DNA of 32,399 nucleotides from Alphaproteobacteria bacterium. GTDB lineage: Bacteria > Pseudomonadota > Alphaproteobacteria > UBA6615. This document shows, one piece after another, positions 1-8,329 of this stretch. A model generated the notes under the pieces. That model was not told the origin of the DNA. It saw nothing but the letters and a program-made list of their open reading frames with translations, and did no database searches. Position numbers and translations under genes: made by a program. Numbering within the stretch: position 1 is the stretch's first letter; each line of letters begins with the position of its first letter. Where the stretch lies: NCBI GenBank assembly GCA_003230015.1, contig QIGO01000198.1:1-32399 (forward strand). The letters run 5' to 3'.

Positions 1-171
1 AAAATCCTCGTCGAACGTGGTCAGGAGGTAGAGTTTCGCGACAAGATCGGGTTGGTGGGAAGTACGGGCCGCAGCACAGGTCCGCATTTGCACTATGAGG
101 TCATGGCCGATGGACGGCCACGGAACCCAATGAGTTTTATGAGGGCGGGACAATATGTCTTTAAGCGCTGA
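1..171 (+). CDS. M23 family metallopeptidase, C-terminal end (partial)
   Basis: An open frame runs from base 1 to a TGA at 169-171 and encodes the last 56 residues of a LytM/M23 zinc endopeptidase. It carries the diagnostic block STGRSTGPHLHYEV, whose HLH is the second half of the family zinc-binding and catalytic site, followed by the usual NP at the end of the domain. Enzymes of this family cut peptide cross-links in periplasmic peptidoglycan. The N-terminal part, including any membrane anchor or coiled coil and the first zinc ligands, lies outside the window. The reading frame overlaps the start of the downstream bactofilin by 17 bp, which implies co-transcription and probably translational coupling. 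M23 peptidase plus bactofilin is a known cell-shape module. Confidence 0.9.
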   Translation, partial: KILVERGQEVEFRDKIGLVGSTGRSTGPHLHYEVMADGRPRNPMSFMRAGQYVFKR

Positions 172-553
172 GGCAACGAACATGATGGGTGGAGCATCCG
201 GGTCATCGGTTATTAGTAAGGACCTCACCATAGACGGCAATATGAGCAGCGATGGCGCTATCCAGCTCGAGGGCTCGGTCAAGGGAGAAATCCGCTGCCG
301 CTCACTGGAAATAATGGAAGGCGGCGTCCTGGACGGGCAAATTATCTGCGATACGTTGCGGGTCCGGGGTAAGGTCCGGGGTGGTATCGACGCCCGGATC
401 GTTTATCTCGATGAGTCGGCGGATGTGCGTGGGGATATCCTGCACGGTGTGCTGAATATTCTGCCCGGCGCCTATCTGGAAGGGCGGCTGCAGCGGCGTC
501 AGGCGGAAGCTGAAAAAGCGCCGCTCGCGGCCCGAGAAGGTGAACGCCGGTAA
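155..553 (+). CDS. Bactofilin (polymer-forming cytoskeletal protein)
   Basis: This 132-residue protein has the bactofilin architecture: a short polar N-terminal tail (about 1-20), a central beta-helical domain (about 22-112) with repeating G-x-[VIL] turns such as EGSVKGEIRC and RGKVRGGIDA, and a charged tail rich in Arg, Glu and Ala. Bactofilins self-assemble without nucleotide into filaments on the inner membrane and position cell-wall enzymes. The start ATG at 155 lies inside the end of the upstream M23 peptidase gene, and that peptidase is the likely partner for local wall remodelling. The length is normal for the family and no membrane segment is seen. The family assignment is firm; the specific role in shape, stalk or division is inferred. 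Confidence 0.9.
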   Translation: MSLSAEATNMMGGASGSSVISKDLTIDGNMSSDGAIQLEGSVKGEIRCRSLEIMEGGVLDGQIICDTLRVRGKVRGGIDARIVYLDESADVRGDILHGVLNILPGAYLEGRLQRRQAEAEKAPLAAREGERR

Positions 554-572
554 CAACGGCTATGGTGTTGCC

Positions 573-1562
573 TTAGTTTTTCAGTGCGGCGCAAAGCAGT
601 GACGGTTCGACGTTGCCGCCTGAGAGGACAACGGCAACGGTTTTGCCGGCGCAGTCAAAGCACCGATTGAGGGCCGCCGCCAGTGCCACGGCGCCGCCTG
701 GCTCGACAACCAGTTTCAACGTCGTGAATGCATAAGCCATGGCGGCCAGCGCATGCTCATCGCTGACCGTAAGACCGCCGCTCAAGAGCCGGTGATTGAT
801 GGGAAATGTGAGTATTCCTGGCATGGGGCCGAGAAGGGCATCGCAGACCGAGCGTTGACCGGGTTCGATGGTCAGCCGGGTGCCGGCGACCAGGGAACGG
901 GCGGTATCGTCGAAGCCGGCGGGCTCCACACAATATATTTCGACCTGCGGACGGGCATCCTTGATGGCCAAGGACATGCCCGCTGTCAAACCGCCGCCGC
1001 CGCAGCCAATGAGCACGGCGTCGATTTCCGCTCCTATTGCATCGGCCTGGGTCATCAGCTCCAGTCCCGCCGTGCCCTGACCGGCAATCGTCCATGGGTG
1101 GTCATATGGGGGCAGCAGGGTGGCGCCGAGTTTAGCGGCGAGATCGGCGCCGATCTCCTCCCTGCTTTCGTTGTAGCGGTCATAGGTTATGATTTTGGCG
1201 CCGTAAGCTTTTGTATTTTCGAGCTTAATCGGCGGTGTGTCCGCGGGCATGACGATAGTGGCATCGATGCCGACCAGGCTCGCCGCGAAGGCGACGGCTT
1301 GAGCATGGTTGCCCGACGAATAGGCGACGATGCCGGCGTGCCGGGCGGCGGTATCGAGCTGGCCGATGAAATTCGTGGCACCGCGTATCTTGAAAGACCC
1401 GGTCGGTTGCAAACATTCGGGCTTGATGAGGATGCGGCCGCCGACTCGTTTATCCAGGGCGGGGGAGGTTAGCAGCGGCGTCGGCGGGATCGTTGCGTGA
1501 ATACGCTCCGCGGCGGCGCGGATGTCGTCGACCGTCGGTTCAGTTGTTGCCAAGGAAGACAT
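573..1562 (-). CDS. Threonine/serine dehydratase-like PLP enzyme
   Basis: The 329-residue protein is a fold-type II PLP enzyme of the threonine dehydratase / serine racemase group. The PLP lysine is K58 in PTGSFKIRGA, the substrate-binding loop is SSGNHAQA (about 82-89), the phosphate-binding glycine loop is GCGGGG (186-191), and SGGN lies near the C-terminus. There is no C-terminal ACT regulatory domain, so it resembles the short catabolic threonine ammonia-lyases and serine racemases rather than long biosynthetic IlvA. Likely reactions are deamination of L-threonine or L-serine to the 2-oxo acid, or racemisation of serine; hydroxyaspartate lyases look similar. Its start overlaps the end of the upstream alpha/beta hydrolase gene by 23 bp, indicating one minus-strand transcript. 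Confidence 0.85.
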   Translation of the reverse strand: MSSLATTEPTVDDIRAAAERIHATIPPTPLLTSPALDKRVGGRILIKPECLQPTGSFKIRGATNFIGQLDTAARHAGIVAYSSGNHAQAVAFAASLVGIDATIVMPADTPPIKLENTKAYGAKIITYDRYNESREEIGADLAAKLGATLLPPYDHPWTIAGQGTAGLELMTQADAIGAEIDAVLIGCGGGGLTAGMSLAIKDARPQVEIYCVEPAGFDDTARSLVAGTRLTIEPGQRSVCDALLGPMPGILTFPINHRLLSGGLTVSDEHALAAMAYAFTTLKLVVEPGGAVALAAALNRCFDCAGKTVAVVLSGGNVEPSLLCAALKN

Positions 1563-2391
1563 CCAGCGCCTCGCGGGAAACTGGTTCGTTCAAAGTCGGG
1601 CAGTGACCGGTCGCCGGTACCAGCGCCTGATGCAAACCGGGAATTTCCTGTTTCATGCGGCTGAATGTTTCCGGTGTGAGTACGTCGGAGCGTTCGGCGC
1701 GCAGCGCTAACACAGGAATTGTGCGCAAGGCACGGTAGAGTTGCCACAAATCCGGCAGGTTGTCGGTTTTCTGCGTGAGCGGGCGGACAATGTCGGGATC
1801 CCAATCGGCGTGAACCTGGCCATCCTCGCCCTGCCGGTAGGTTTGTTCGGCAAGCTTCAGCCAAGCCTCGTTGTTGTCGCGGGAGATATGGGGCCAGATA
1901 TTCTGCAAATAGGCAATCGCGGTGGGCCAGTCGGCGTGGGTTGGAGGATTGCCGATGGCGTCGAGGATGCGGGTCGAGGCGGCGTCGGGGACCTCTGGGC
2001 CGACATCGTTGAGGATGACGGCGGCGACGGCGGAGGGCACGAATACCGCAAGCGCCATGGCGATCAGTCCGCCCATGGATGTACCGATAATGACAACCCG
2101 GTGGCAGTTGGTGATGGTGAGCAAGTGCATCAGGTCGCTGACATAAGTGGGCCCGATGTAGTTCCGCCATTGCGGGTCATAGGCCGATTGTCCGCGACCG
2201 CGCAGATCGGGACAGATGACCCGGCGGCCGGCGGATAGACGCGTCGCGAGGGTGGCGAAGTCCTTGGAACTGCGGGCCAAGCCGGGCAGGCAGAGGATGG
2301 GCGTGCGCTCACTCAAGGGACTGCCATAGTCGCGGAAATAGAGGCGCAGGCCGTCTTGGGCTGAGTAATGGCGGGCAACGAAATCAGTCAT
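1540..2391 (-). CDS. Alpha/beta hydrolase
   Basis: The 283-residue protein shows the alpha/beta-hydrolase plan: an early LCLPGL oxyanion-hole segment (about 33-38), a PDLRGRG strand-turn (61-67), the nucleophile elbow GTSMGG with S105, a likely acid D236 and the catalytic histidine H263 in ATGHCPTLNEP. No signal peptide or membrane segment is seen, so it is probably cytoplasmic. The substrate cannot be read from sequence; family members hydrolyse esters, lactones, epoxides or C-C bonds. It sits in a tight minus-strand run, starting 8 bp past the stop of the HAD hydrolase gene and overlapping the dehydratase-like gene by 23 bp. Co-expression with those genes is therefore likely. Confidence 0.85.
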   Translation of the reverse strand: MTDFVARHYSAQDGLRLYFRDYGSPLSERTPILCLPGLARSSKDFATLATRLSAGRRVICPDLRGRGQSAYDPQWRNYIGPTYVSDLMHLLTITNCHRVVIIGTSMGGLIAMALAVFVPSAVAAVILNDVGPEVPDAASTRILDAIGNPPTHADWPTAIAYLQNIWPHISRDNNEAWLKLAEQTYRQGEDGQVHADWDPDIVRPLTQKTDNLPDLWQLYRALRTIPVLALRAERSDVLTPETFSRMKQEIPGLHQALVPATGHCPTLNEPVSREALDVFLGNN

Positions 2392-2399
2392 GTCCGCGA

Positions 2400-3089
2400 T
2401 TAGAGCCCGAGGCGTGCGGGCAGTTCGCGCAGGCTGGTCAGTTCGATCCGCGGTTCGCCGGGCAGACGCTCAGCGGGCTGGGCATAACGATTGATCCAGA
2501 CCACGGAGAAGCCATAAGCCGCGGCACCGGCGGCGTCCCAGGCGTTGGAGGATTGGAAGCTGATGGCATCGGGCGGAACGCCTAAGCGGTCGACCGCAAG
2601 CTGGTAGACGCGGGGATCGGGCTTGTAGACGCCGACCTCTTCTATCGAGAGCAAGATATCGAGCACGTCCTGCAAACCGGCGCTGCGAACGGCGTCGGCC
2701 AGCATATCCGGGGTGCCGTTGGAGAGGATTGCCGTCTTGATGCCGGCGGCCTTCAATTGGGCAAGGACTCCCGGTACTTCTTCGAAAGCATCAAGGCGGC
2801 GATAGAGTTGCATCAGTTCCTCGCGCAACGGGGGGTCGTCGATCTTGAGGGCGGCGAGGGCGTAGTCGAGGGCGTCGCCCGTGATCTGCCAAAAATCGGC
2901 GTGACGGCGCATGAGACTGCGCAGCCAGGTATATTGGACCTGACGCAAACGCCACATCTGCGATAGTCGGTCGGCGTTTTCACCCAAACGGTCGCGGCGC
3001 GCGGCGACGGCGGCGTTGAAATCGAACAGGGTGCCATAGGCGTCGAAGACGCAAGCCTGGATGCCGGTGAGTGTGTCCGTGGGCGCCAT
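2400..3089 (-). CDS. HAD hydrolase, type II haloacid dehalogenase-like
   Basis: The 229-residue protein matches the type II (S)-2-haloacid dehalogenase subgroup of the HAD superfamily. Motif I is VFDAYGTLFD with nucleophile D16, motif II is the ILSNGT segment, the conserved lysine is in VGVYKPDPRVY, and the subgroup-typical SSNAWDAAGA follows. Characterised members displace halide from 2-haloalkanoates through an aspartyl ester; many genomic members have unknown phosphatase- or dehalogenase-like activity. It is cytoplasmic with a normal length. It lies 12 bp after the lytic transglycosylase stop and 8 bp before the alpha/beta hydrolase start, so it is mid-operon. The subgroup call is good; the true substrate is open. 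Confidence 0.85.
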   Translation of the reverse strand: MAPTDTLTGIQACVFDAYGTLFDFNAAVAARRDRLGENADRLSQMWRLRQVQYTWLRSLMRRHADFWQITGDALDYALAALKIDDPPLREELMQLYRRLDAFEEVPGVLAQLKAAGIKTAILSNGTPDMLADAVRSAGLQDVLDILLSIEEVGVYKPDPRVYQLAVDRLGVPPDAISFQSSNAWDAAGAAAYGFSVVWINRYAQPAERLPGEPRIELTSLRELPARLGL

Positions 3090-3101
3090 GTGCGGCCTTC
3101 G

Positions 3102-5066
3102 TCAGCGGATGGGGGTGAGCACGGTGGCGAGTTGATCGTCGGTAGAGAGCAGGCGGCGGTAAAAGGGGACGGCCTCGAGCACCCGCTGGACATAATTACG
3201 GGTCTCACCGAAGGGAATGCTCTCGATCCAATCGATGATGTCGCGTTCGCCGAGGCGGGGGTCGCCGTTGCGTATCAGCCAACGGTCGACACTGCCCGGG
3301 CCGCCATTATAGGCGGCCAGGGCAAGCACCGGACTGCCTTCATAGCGTTCCAGCATTTGCGACAAATAGGCGGCCCCCAGGCTTATGTTGTAGTCGGGAT
3401 CTTCGGTCAGGCGTTGCTCGCTGTAGGACTGGCCCATGTTCCTGGCCGTGCGCTTGGCGGTCGCCGGCATGAGTTGCATCAGGCCCTGGGCGCCGACCGG
3501 GCTCGTTGCCTTGGGATCAAAACTGCTTTCCTGGCGGATCAGGGCCAAGATCAGCGCGGCCTCGGGGGCGGTGCCGGATTGGCGTGAGGCGATGTCAGGC
3601 AGGGGCATTCTGGGGTAAGCGTAGTCGACGAGCAGCAGATCCTGCAGTCTGGCACGCTTGGCGGCCAGGAGGACGGCGCTGGGATGGTCCAAATCCAGGG
3701 CAAGCCGCGCGGTGAGAACGAGATCCTCGGGGCGCTTAAGATCCAGGGCGAGGCGAAGCAGGAAGATCCGGGCGTGTTCGGGGACGTCCAGGTCACGCAG
3801 TAACTCGACGAGCTGGACCATGGGCTGGGCCGCGAAGGCTGCTTGATCCGCGCCGGTTGGTATCGGGGCGGCGCGCGGCGGGGGCAAGCTTTGGTTCAGG
3901 GCGGTCAAGGCCAACTGGCCGTAAAATGTGTCGGGGTGGGCGGCGGCGCGGCCATACCAAGTCTCGGCCAGGGTCTGATCACCGCCTTGGGACGCCGCAC
4001 GGCCGCTCCAATAAGCGGCGCGGGCGCGGCTGATGGGGAAGCGCACATTTTCAAAGAGGCGGCTGAAATGCCGGTATGCGGCAGCGTCGTCCTGGAGAAA
4101 TACCAAATTGATCCAGCCGGCGAGGAACTCGGCCTCGGCGAATATGGCGCCGCGTTCGAGGCCATGGCCGGCGATGAGATTGTAGGCTTCGCTGTAGCGG
4201 CCTTGGGCCAGGGCGTTGCGCGAAAGGATCATGCGCTCGCGGGTCCAAACGGCATTCTTGGCCAGGGCGAATGGCGGATTGAGGATGATCTCGCGGGCGC
4301 TGGCCTCCTTACCCTCGCGCCGGCGCCAGCGCAGGCGGTCAAGCCAAAGTCCCTGGTCGTTGCGTAAATGGGGCGGTACGCGCGCCACGGCCTGGTCGAC
4401 TCCGGGGGTGCGCTCAATCAAGGCCAGCCGTGCCTCGGCGAGGGCCGCCTGATCTTTGCCAAGGCGAGGCAACATGCGTTTCGCGGCTTTGATGTTGCGG
4501 CTGGCGAGCAGGCGCTGGAGCCGTGCCTGATTGTCCGCCGCGGTCAGGGAGTCGTGGTAACGCTCATACAGGTCGGCCTCGTCGGCAGGCTCAAAGTCAA
4601 AGGCCAACCAAGCCGACTTGGCGGCTTTTTCGGCTTCGTGGCGATCGCCGAGAGAGTCGAGTGCGGCGATATAGGCGAGCGCGCCCGCGGGGGTCAGGGG
4701 TGGGTGGCGGGTGAACCAGTCCCGGATCGGCTGGGCGGGGGTTTCGGGGTCGATCGCCGCCTCGGCATTGCGGCGTATTTTGGCGCGCGAGGGCCAAGTG
4801 GGGTTGGCGTCAAGAAAAGCCGTGATTTCAAGAAATCCCGCCGCGGTCTCTGCACGCTGATAGTCGAGCCAGGCGATGACATTGGCCGGACGCTGTTCCT
4901 GCGCTTGCGCGGTGAGGCTACGGGCGGCCTGCCAGTCATCCTGTTCGACGGCTTGAAAGGCTTTGGTGTAGACCGCGCGGTCGGCCGGGGAGAGTTGCGC
5001 CTGAGCGGGGGTTGAGAGGGCTAGAAAAGTCGCGACGAGAGCAAATCCGTATCGACGCCGGTTCAT
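3102..5066 (-). CDS. Soluble lytic murein transglycosylase (Slt70-like)
   Basis: This 654-residue protein begins with a signal peptide (basic MNRRR, then a hydrophobic stretch, cleavage near TPAQAQ) and is therefore periplasmic. A long alpha-superhelical region built of TPR-like helices (about 30-490) precedes a C-terminal SLT domain. The catalytic glutamate is E513 in RQESSFDP, followed by [13 protein letters not shown] and the AAYNGGP motif. It cleaves the MurNAc-GlcNAc bond of peptidoglycan to give 1,6-anhydro products. It is the first gene of a minus-strand run and is divergent from dapA. The order lytic transglycosylase / dapA / smpB is one I recognise from other alphaproteobacteria. The size is typical of Slt70 homologues. 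Confidence 0.92.
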   Translation of the reverse strand: MNRRRYGFALVATFLALSTPAQAQLSPADRAVYTKAFQAVEQDDWQAARSLTAQAQEQRPANVIAWLDYQRAETAAGFLEITAFLDANPTWPSRAKIRRNAEAAIDPETPAQPIRDWFTRHPPLTPAGALAYIAALDSLGDRHEAEKAAKSAWLAFDFEPADEADLYERYHDSLTAADNQARLQRLLASRNIKAAKRMLPRLGKDQAALAEARLALIERTPGVDQAVARVPPHLRNDQGLWLDRLRWRRREGKEASAREIILNPPFALAKNAVWTRERMILSRNALAQGRYSEAYNLIAGHGLERGAIFAEAEFLAGWINLVFLQDDAAAYRHFSRLFENVRFPISRARAAYWSGRAASQGGDQTLAETWYGRAAAHPDTFYGQLALTALNQSLPPPRAAPIPTGADQAAFAAQPMVQLVELLRDLDVPEHARIFLLRLALDLKRPEDLVLTARLALDLDHPSAVLLAAKRARLQDLLLVDYAYPRMPLPDIASRQSGTAPEAALILALIRQESSFDPKATSPVGAQGLMQLMPATAKRTARNMGQSYSEQRLTEDPDYNISLGAAYLSQMLERYEGSPVLALAAYNGGPGSVDRWLIRNGDPRLGERDIIDWIESIPFGETRNYVQRVLEAVPFYRRLLSTDDQLATVLTPIR

Positions 5067-5112
5067 TTGCGATGGCCAATTTGCATTTGATGTGAGTCGC
5101 CTTTGCCAAGTT

Positions 5113-5142
5113 TTGAGGGAGTGTATGCCGGCGTCGTAATCT
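5113..5142 (+). promoter_or_regulatory. Possible sigma-70-type promoter for dapA-smpB
   Basis: A TTGAGG hexamer at 5113-5118 and a TAATCT hexamer at 5137-5142 are separated by 18 bp. They lie about 105 bp upstream of the dapA start in the divergent intergenic region shared with the lytic transglycosylase. The match is moderate and made by eye only. Confidence 0.25.
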
Positions 5143-5248
5143 AGACTAGTGGTAGCTGGTATCGACGTGGTGTGAACCTTGCTCCCGTGGCGGCTTGCCA
5201 GTATCGTCCGCGCATGACGCCAGGGGCGCCAACTCTAGGAGAAGCGCG

Positions 5249-6130
5249 ATGTATAAGGGTTCCATCACCGCTCTGCTGACCCCCTTCTCGAATGGCGGCA
5301 TCGACGAAAAAGCCTATCAGGCCTTTGTCGGGTGGCAGATCGACGAGGGATCGCATGGCCTGGTGCCTTGCGGGACGACCGGCGAATCGCCGACTTTGTC
5401 GCATGAGGAGCATGAGCGGGTTATCGATCTGTGTATCGAGGCGGCGGGAGGGCGGGTCCCGGTGATTGCCGGAACGGGCTCGAATTCCACCGCAGAAGCC
5501 ATATCGCTGACACAGCATGCCAAAAAAGCCGGTGCCGACGCGGCATTGGTGGTCACTCCCTATTATAACAAACCTAATCAACCAGGACTCTATGGGCATT
5601 ATAAGGCGATCGCCGATGCGGTGGATCTGCCGATAATCGTCTATAACGTGCCACCCCGCACGGCGGTGGATATTGCCGCCGATACGCTGGCGCGGCTGGC
5701 TCGGGATTGCCCCAATATTGTCGGCGTCAAGGACGCGACAGCCGATTTGGTGCGGCCGCTGGAGATGGTTCGTTTGTTGAAGGGGCAGGATTTCTGTCAA
5801 CTCTCGGGCGAAGATGCGACCGCAGTCGCCTTCTTGGCCGGTGGCGGCCATGGTTGCATTTCGGTGACCGCCAATGTCGCGCCGCGGCTGTGCGCGCAAA
5901 TGCAGGAAGCCTGGGCGAACGGCGATGCGGCCGGGGCGCAGGAAATCAACGACCGGCTCTATCCCCTGCACCGGGCGTTATTCCTCGATCCCAGTCCCGG
6001 TCCGGTTAAGTATGCGGCGTCGCTACTTGGTAAATGCTCGGCTGCCGTGCGCTCGCCGCTGGCCGAAATATCCGAGACGACAAAGGCGGCGGTGCGCGAT
6101 GCGATGGTGCATGCCGGTCTATTGAACTAG
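5249..6130 (+). CDS. dapA: 4-hydroxy-tetrahydrodipicolinate synthase
   Basis: The 293-residue protein is a class I pyruvate-dependent aldolase of the DapA family. It condenses pyruvate with aspartate semialdehyde in the first committed step of lysine and diaminopimelate synthesis. Visible landmarks are [10 protein letters not shown] at the start, GTTGE (42-46), the VTPYYNKP segment (102-109), the YNVPPRT block with Y132, and the Schiff-base lysine K161 in GVKDATAD. I chose the ATG at 5249 because a good AGGAG lies 8 bp upstream and the family normally begins M-x-G-S; an in-frame ATG at 5195 would add 18 unrelated residues. smpB follows after 7 bp, so the two probably share a transcript. Confidence 0.95.
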   Translation: MYKGSITALLTPFSNGGIDEKAYQAFVGWQIDEGSHGLVPCGTTGESPTLSHEEHERVIDLCIEAAGGRVPVIAGTGSNSTAEAISLTQHAKKAGADAALVVTPYYNKPNQPGLYGHYKAIADAVDLPIIVYNVPPRTAVDIAADTLARLARDCPNIVGVKDATADLVRPLEMVRLLKGQDFCQLSGEDATAVAFLAGGGHGCISVTANVAPRLCAQMQEAWANGDAAGAQEINDRLYPLHRALFLDPSPGPVKYAASLLGKCSAAVRSPLAEISETTKAAVRDAMVHAGLLN

Positions 6131-6137
6131 GCAAGGT

Positions 6138-6611
6138 ATGGCCAAAACAAAGGATCCAACACACCGGCTGGTGGCCCAGAACCGGAAAGCCCGGCACGAC
6201 TATTTCATCGACGATACGCTGGAGGCCGGGGTCGTGCTGGCCGGTACCGAAGTGAAGTCGCTGCGGGAGGGGCGTGGCAGTCTGGTGGATGCATGGGCGG
6301 GGGAGAGGCATGGGGAGCTGTGGCTGTTCAACGCCTATATTGCCGAGTATCGCGCCGGCAACCGCTTCAACCATGAGACCAAGCGGCCGCGGAAGCTGTT
6401 GGTGCATAGGCGTGAGCGAGGCCGCCTGTTGGGGGCGGTGCAGCGTCAGGGCGTGACTCTGGTGCCGCTATCGATCTATTTCAACGATCGGGGTATCGCC
6501 AAGGTTCAATTGGGCCTGGCCCGTGGTAAGCGCCAGTATGACAAGCGCGAAGCCGACAAGACGCGGGATTGGAACCGTCAAAAAGCCAGGTTGCTGCGCG
6601 ACCGCGGCTGA
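6138..6611 (+). CDS. smpB: SsrA (tmRNA)-binding protein SmpB
   Basis: The 157-residue protein matches SmpB along its whole length: N-terminal [13 protein letters not shown], the conserved [17 protein letters not shown] core, the LLVHRRE segment, and the lysine/arginine-rich tail with [12 protein letters not shown]. SmpB binds tmRNA and places it in the A site of stalled ribosomes for trans-translation. The basic tail mimics mRNA in the decoding channel. The gene starts 7 bp after dapA, an arrangement common in alphaproteobacteria. No tmRNA gene was recognised in this window. Confidence 0.95.
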   Translation: MAKTKDPTHRLVAQNRKARHDYFIDDTLEAGVVLAGTEVKSLREGRGSLVDAWAGERHGELWLFNAYIAEYRAGNRFNHETKRPRKLLVHRRERGRLLGAVQRQGVTLVPLSIYFNDRGIAKVQLGLARGKRQYDKREADKTRDWNRQKARLLRDRG

Positions 6612-6615
6612 GGCG

Positions 6616-6942
6616 CTATTGATCCGAGAAAATCACTGTATCGTCGGCGCCGCCAGCCAGGTAGATGGGCTGGCCCAGGTCAGTCGCCTCGGCGAGGGTC
6701 GCTTCGGGCTGGATGATACAGATGGGCGTGTTGTCAATCATGATGCGGTGCACGGCGCAGTCGGCGTTGGTGAAATAAGAAAGATAATTGTCGGTCATGC
6801 TCTTGCCGGTGGTGGCGTAACTCAGGCCGCCGGCGGCGAGGGAAATGATGGTTGCCGAGATGGGTACGGCGCAGGCCGACAAGAGGAGCAGCGCGGAGAC
6901 GCTCAGCGTGACTCTCAGGCCCCTTGATCGCGCGTCGGACAT
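6616..6942 (-). CDS. Small predicted lipoprotein, function unknown
   Basis: The 108-residue protein has a basic N-terminus, a hydrophobic stretch and a lipobox LLSAC with C24 as the lipidated cysteine. It is thus a predicted membrane-anchored periplasmic lipoprotein. The mature part starts with a second apolar, glycine/alanine-rich stretch (about 28-42), then the segment TGKSMTDNYLSYFTNADC and a second cysteine in ICIIQP, a possible disulfide pair. I recognise similarity in style to small lipoproteins widespread in alphaproteobacteria but no named family. It is convergent with smpB, whose stop is 4 bp away, and is monocistronic as far as can be seen. Confidence 0.7.
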   Translation of the reverse strand: MSDARSRGLRVTLSVSALLLLSACAVPISATIISLAAGGLSYATTGKSMTDNYLSYFTNADCAVHRIMIDNTPICIIQPEATLAEATDLGQPIYLAGGADDTVIFSDQ

Positions 6943-7103
6943 CCTGTCCTCTCGGTTGGCGACAATCCCAATCTGAGACGCAGTCTAGGAGCCGAGGTTT
7001 GAAGATAATCTGAAGCGGAAGCCGAGAAATCTTTGAAAATTACGAACAATTCGTCGAAAATTCAGTTGTCACGCAAAACTCACCGGACCGAAATGGACTA
7101 GGC

Positions 7104-8105
7104 TCAGCGGCCTTCGACCTGTTGCCCATCGACCGCCTGGGATTTGCGGTATTTCGCCATGAGATGGGGGCCGGCCAGGGCCACGGGGTATTTGGGCGAG
7201 GTGCCAGGCGGCAGGCAGGAGGGGATGCAGCTAATCCGGGCGTCCCAATTGGGGGTGTGAAAGAAGGCGGCCGAGAGGCGGCGGCTGGCGTGGCCGGCCG
7301 CCAAGGGGGGGTTGACAACCCGGTGGAGGGTCGAGACCCAGCGATCATTGGTCCATTGGGCTAGGAGATCGCCGATATTGATGACGAAGCAGTCCGGGAG
7401 GTGGGGCACGTCGCGCCAAATGCCGTCGGGCGTCCTGATTTGAAGACCGCCGGGCGCGTCGTCCTGGCGTAGTATCGTCAGGCTGCCATAGTCGGAATGG
7501 GCGCCGGCGCGGAGCTGCCCGGGCCGGGGCGGTTTGACTTGGCCGGGGTAGTGGTTGGCGCGGAGGGCGCTGACATGGCGGTCGATACTGGCGGCGAAAA
7601 AATCCTCGTCCAAGTCGAGGGCCAACGCAAACAAGGCCATAAGCCGGGCGGCCAGGGCTTCCATCCGGCGATAGTAGGCGGCCCATATGCGTGGCATCTC
7701 GGGTCGGCTAGGGGGCCAGATCGTTGCCGCGTAGGCAAAGGCGGCCTCGGGGTCGTCCGGCATGGGGTCAGGGCGACCCAGGGGACCCATGGAGAAGCTT
7801 TCCTTGAGGTCGGGCGGTGCCGCATGGCCAAGGGAAAGAGATAGGGCCTCCTTGGCAAAGGGCGCATAGCCATAGGGATAACCGACATATGGCGCCTTGG
7901 CGGTGGATTTTTCCGCTGCGGGCAAGTCAAAAAAATTCTTGGCTGACCGCCAGAAGGCGGCGGCGATTTCGGTACCAATGCCATGATTGGCGATGGTAAA
8001 GAAGCCGGTATCGGTGCAGGCCTTGCCGATGGCGGCAGCGACCTGACGGCGTGCCGCAAGGTCGCCTTGGGCCTGTGCCAGGTCGATTATGGGTATCGCA
8101 TCCAT
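7104..8105 (-). CDS. 2-oxoglutarate/Fe(II) oxygenase, isopenicillin N synthase family
   Basis: The 333-residue protein has the DIOX_N plus 2OG-FeII_Oxy layout. The N-terminal half begins IPIIDLAQAQGD and contains GFFTIANHGI (about 34-43). The core carries the iron facial triad H203-x-D205 (in AHSDYGSLTIL) and H261 (in TLHRVVNPP), plus the 2-oxoglutarate-binding R276-x-S278. Such enzymes use oxygen and 2-oxoglutarate to hydroxylate or desaturate small molecules. Bacterial copies are abundant and mostly uncharacterised, and penicillin synthesis is not implied. No partner gene is close: the lipoprotein gene lies about 160 bp away, and a CTAG repeat begins 127 bp upstream of the start. Confidence 0.88.
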   Translation of the reverse strand: MDAIPIIDLAQAQGDLAARRQVAAAIGKACTDTGFFTIANHGIGTEIAAAFWRSAKNFFDLPAAEKSTAKAPYVGYPYGYAPFAKEALSLSLGHAAPPDLKESFSMGPLGRPDPMPDDPEAAFAYAATIWPPSRPEMPRIWAAYYRRMEALAARLMALFALALDLDEDFFAASIDRHVSALRANHYPGQVKPPRPGQLRAGAHSDYGSLTILRQDDAPGGLQIRTPDGIWRDVPHLPDCFVINIGDLLAQWTNDRWVSTLHRVVNPPLAAGHASRRLSAAFFHTPNWDARISCIPSCLPPGTSPKYPVALAGPHLMAKYRKSQAVDGQQVEGR

Positions 8106-8232
8106 GGCCGCATGATGGCGGGATGCCGCCGGGAATGCAAAATCGGCGATGTCATTTTGGCCATGAGGAGGGGGCCGGCCATGGCCAAATTCTTGGCGTA
8201 GGACCGGCCCTCACAACCGCTCAATCAGGACA

Positions 8233-8329
8233 CTAGAGCAAATTCCGCTCACTCCATGTGCTCTAGCTTGTTGTTTTGACGCATTTTCTTATCGTTCAAA
8301 CGGATCCGTTCGAACGGAAAAAGCTCTAG
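8233..8329. repeat. CTAG-ended palindromic repeat, copy 1
   Basis: This 97 bp element is bounded by CTAGAGC (8233-8239) and its inverse GCTCTAG (8323-8329), with a third GCTCTAG inside near 8261. It contains two potential hairpins: an outer-left stem CTAGAGCA/TGCTCTAG and a near-perfect palindrome around the GGATCC at 8302-8307. A second copy lies at 17015-17112. The terminal CTCTAG supplies the stop codon of the minus-strand gene starting at 9222, so the element abuts or truncated that gene and could act as a transcript-end structure. It resembles miniature palindromic repeats I know from alphaproteobacteria; mobility is inferred from the inverted ends and the two copies. Confidence 0.8.

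Noticed and set aside
753-1472. 239-codon plus-strand open frame opposite the threonine dehydratase-like gene
   Set aside because: It is a shadow of a well-supported PLP enzyme gene, with no recognised domain.
7104-8105. Beta-lactam biosynthesis gene
   Set aside because: Only the general 2-oxoglutarate oxygenase family is supported; no peptide synthetase or other antibiotic genes are nearby.
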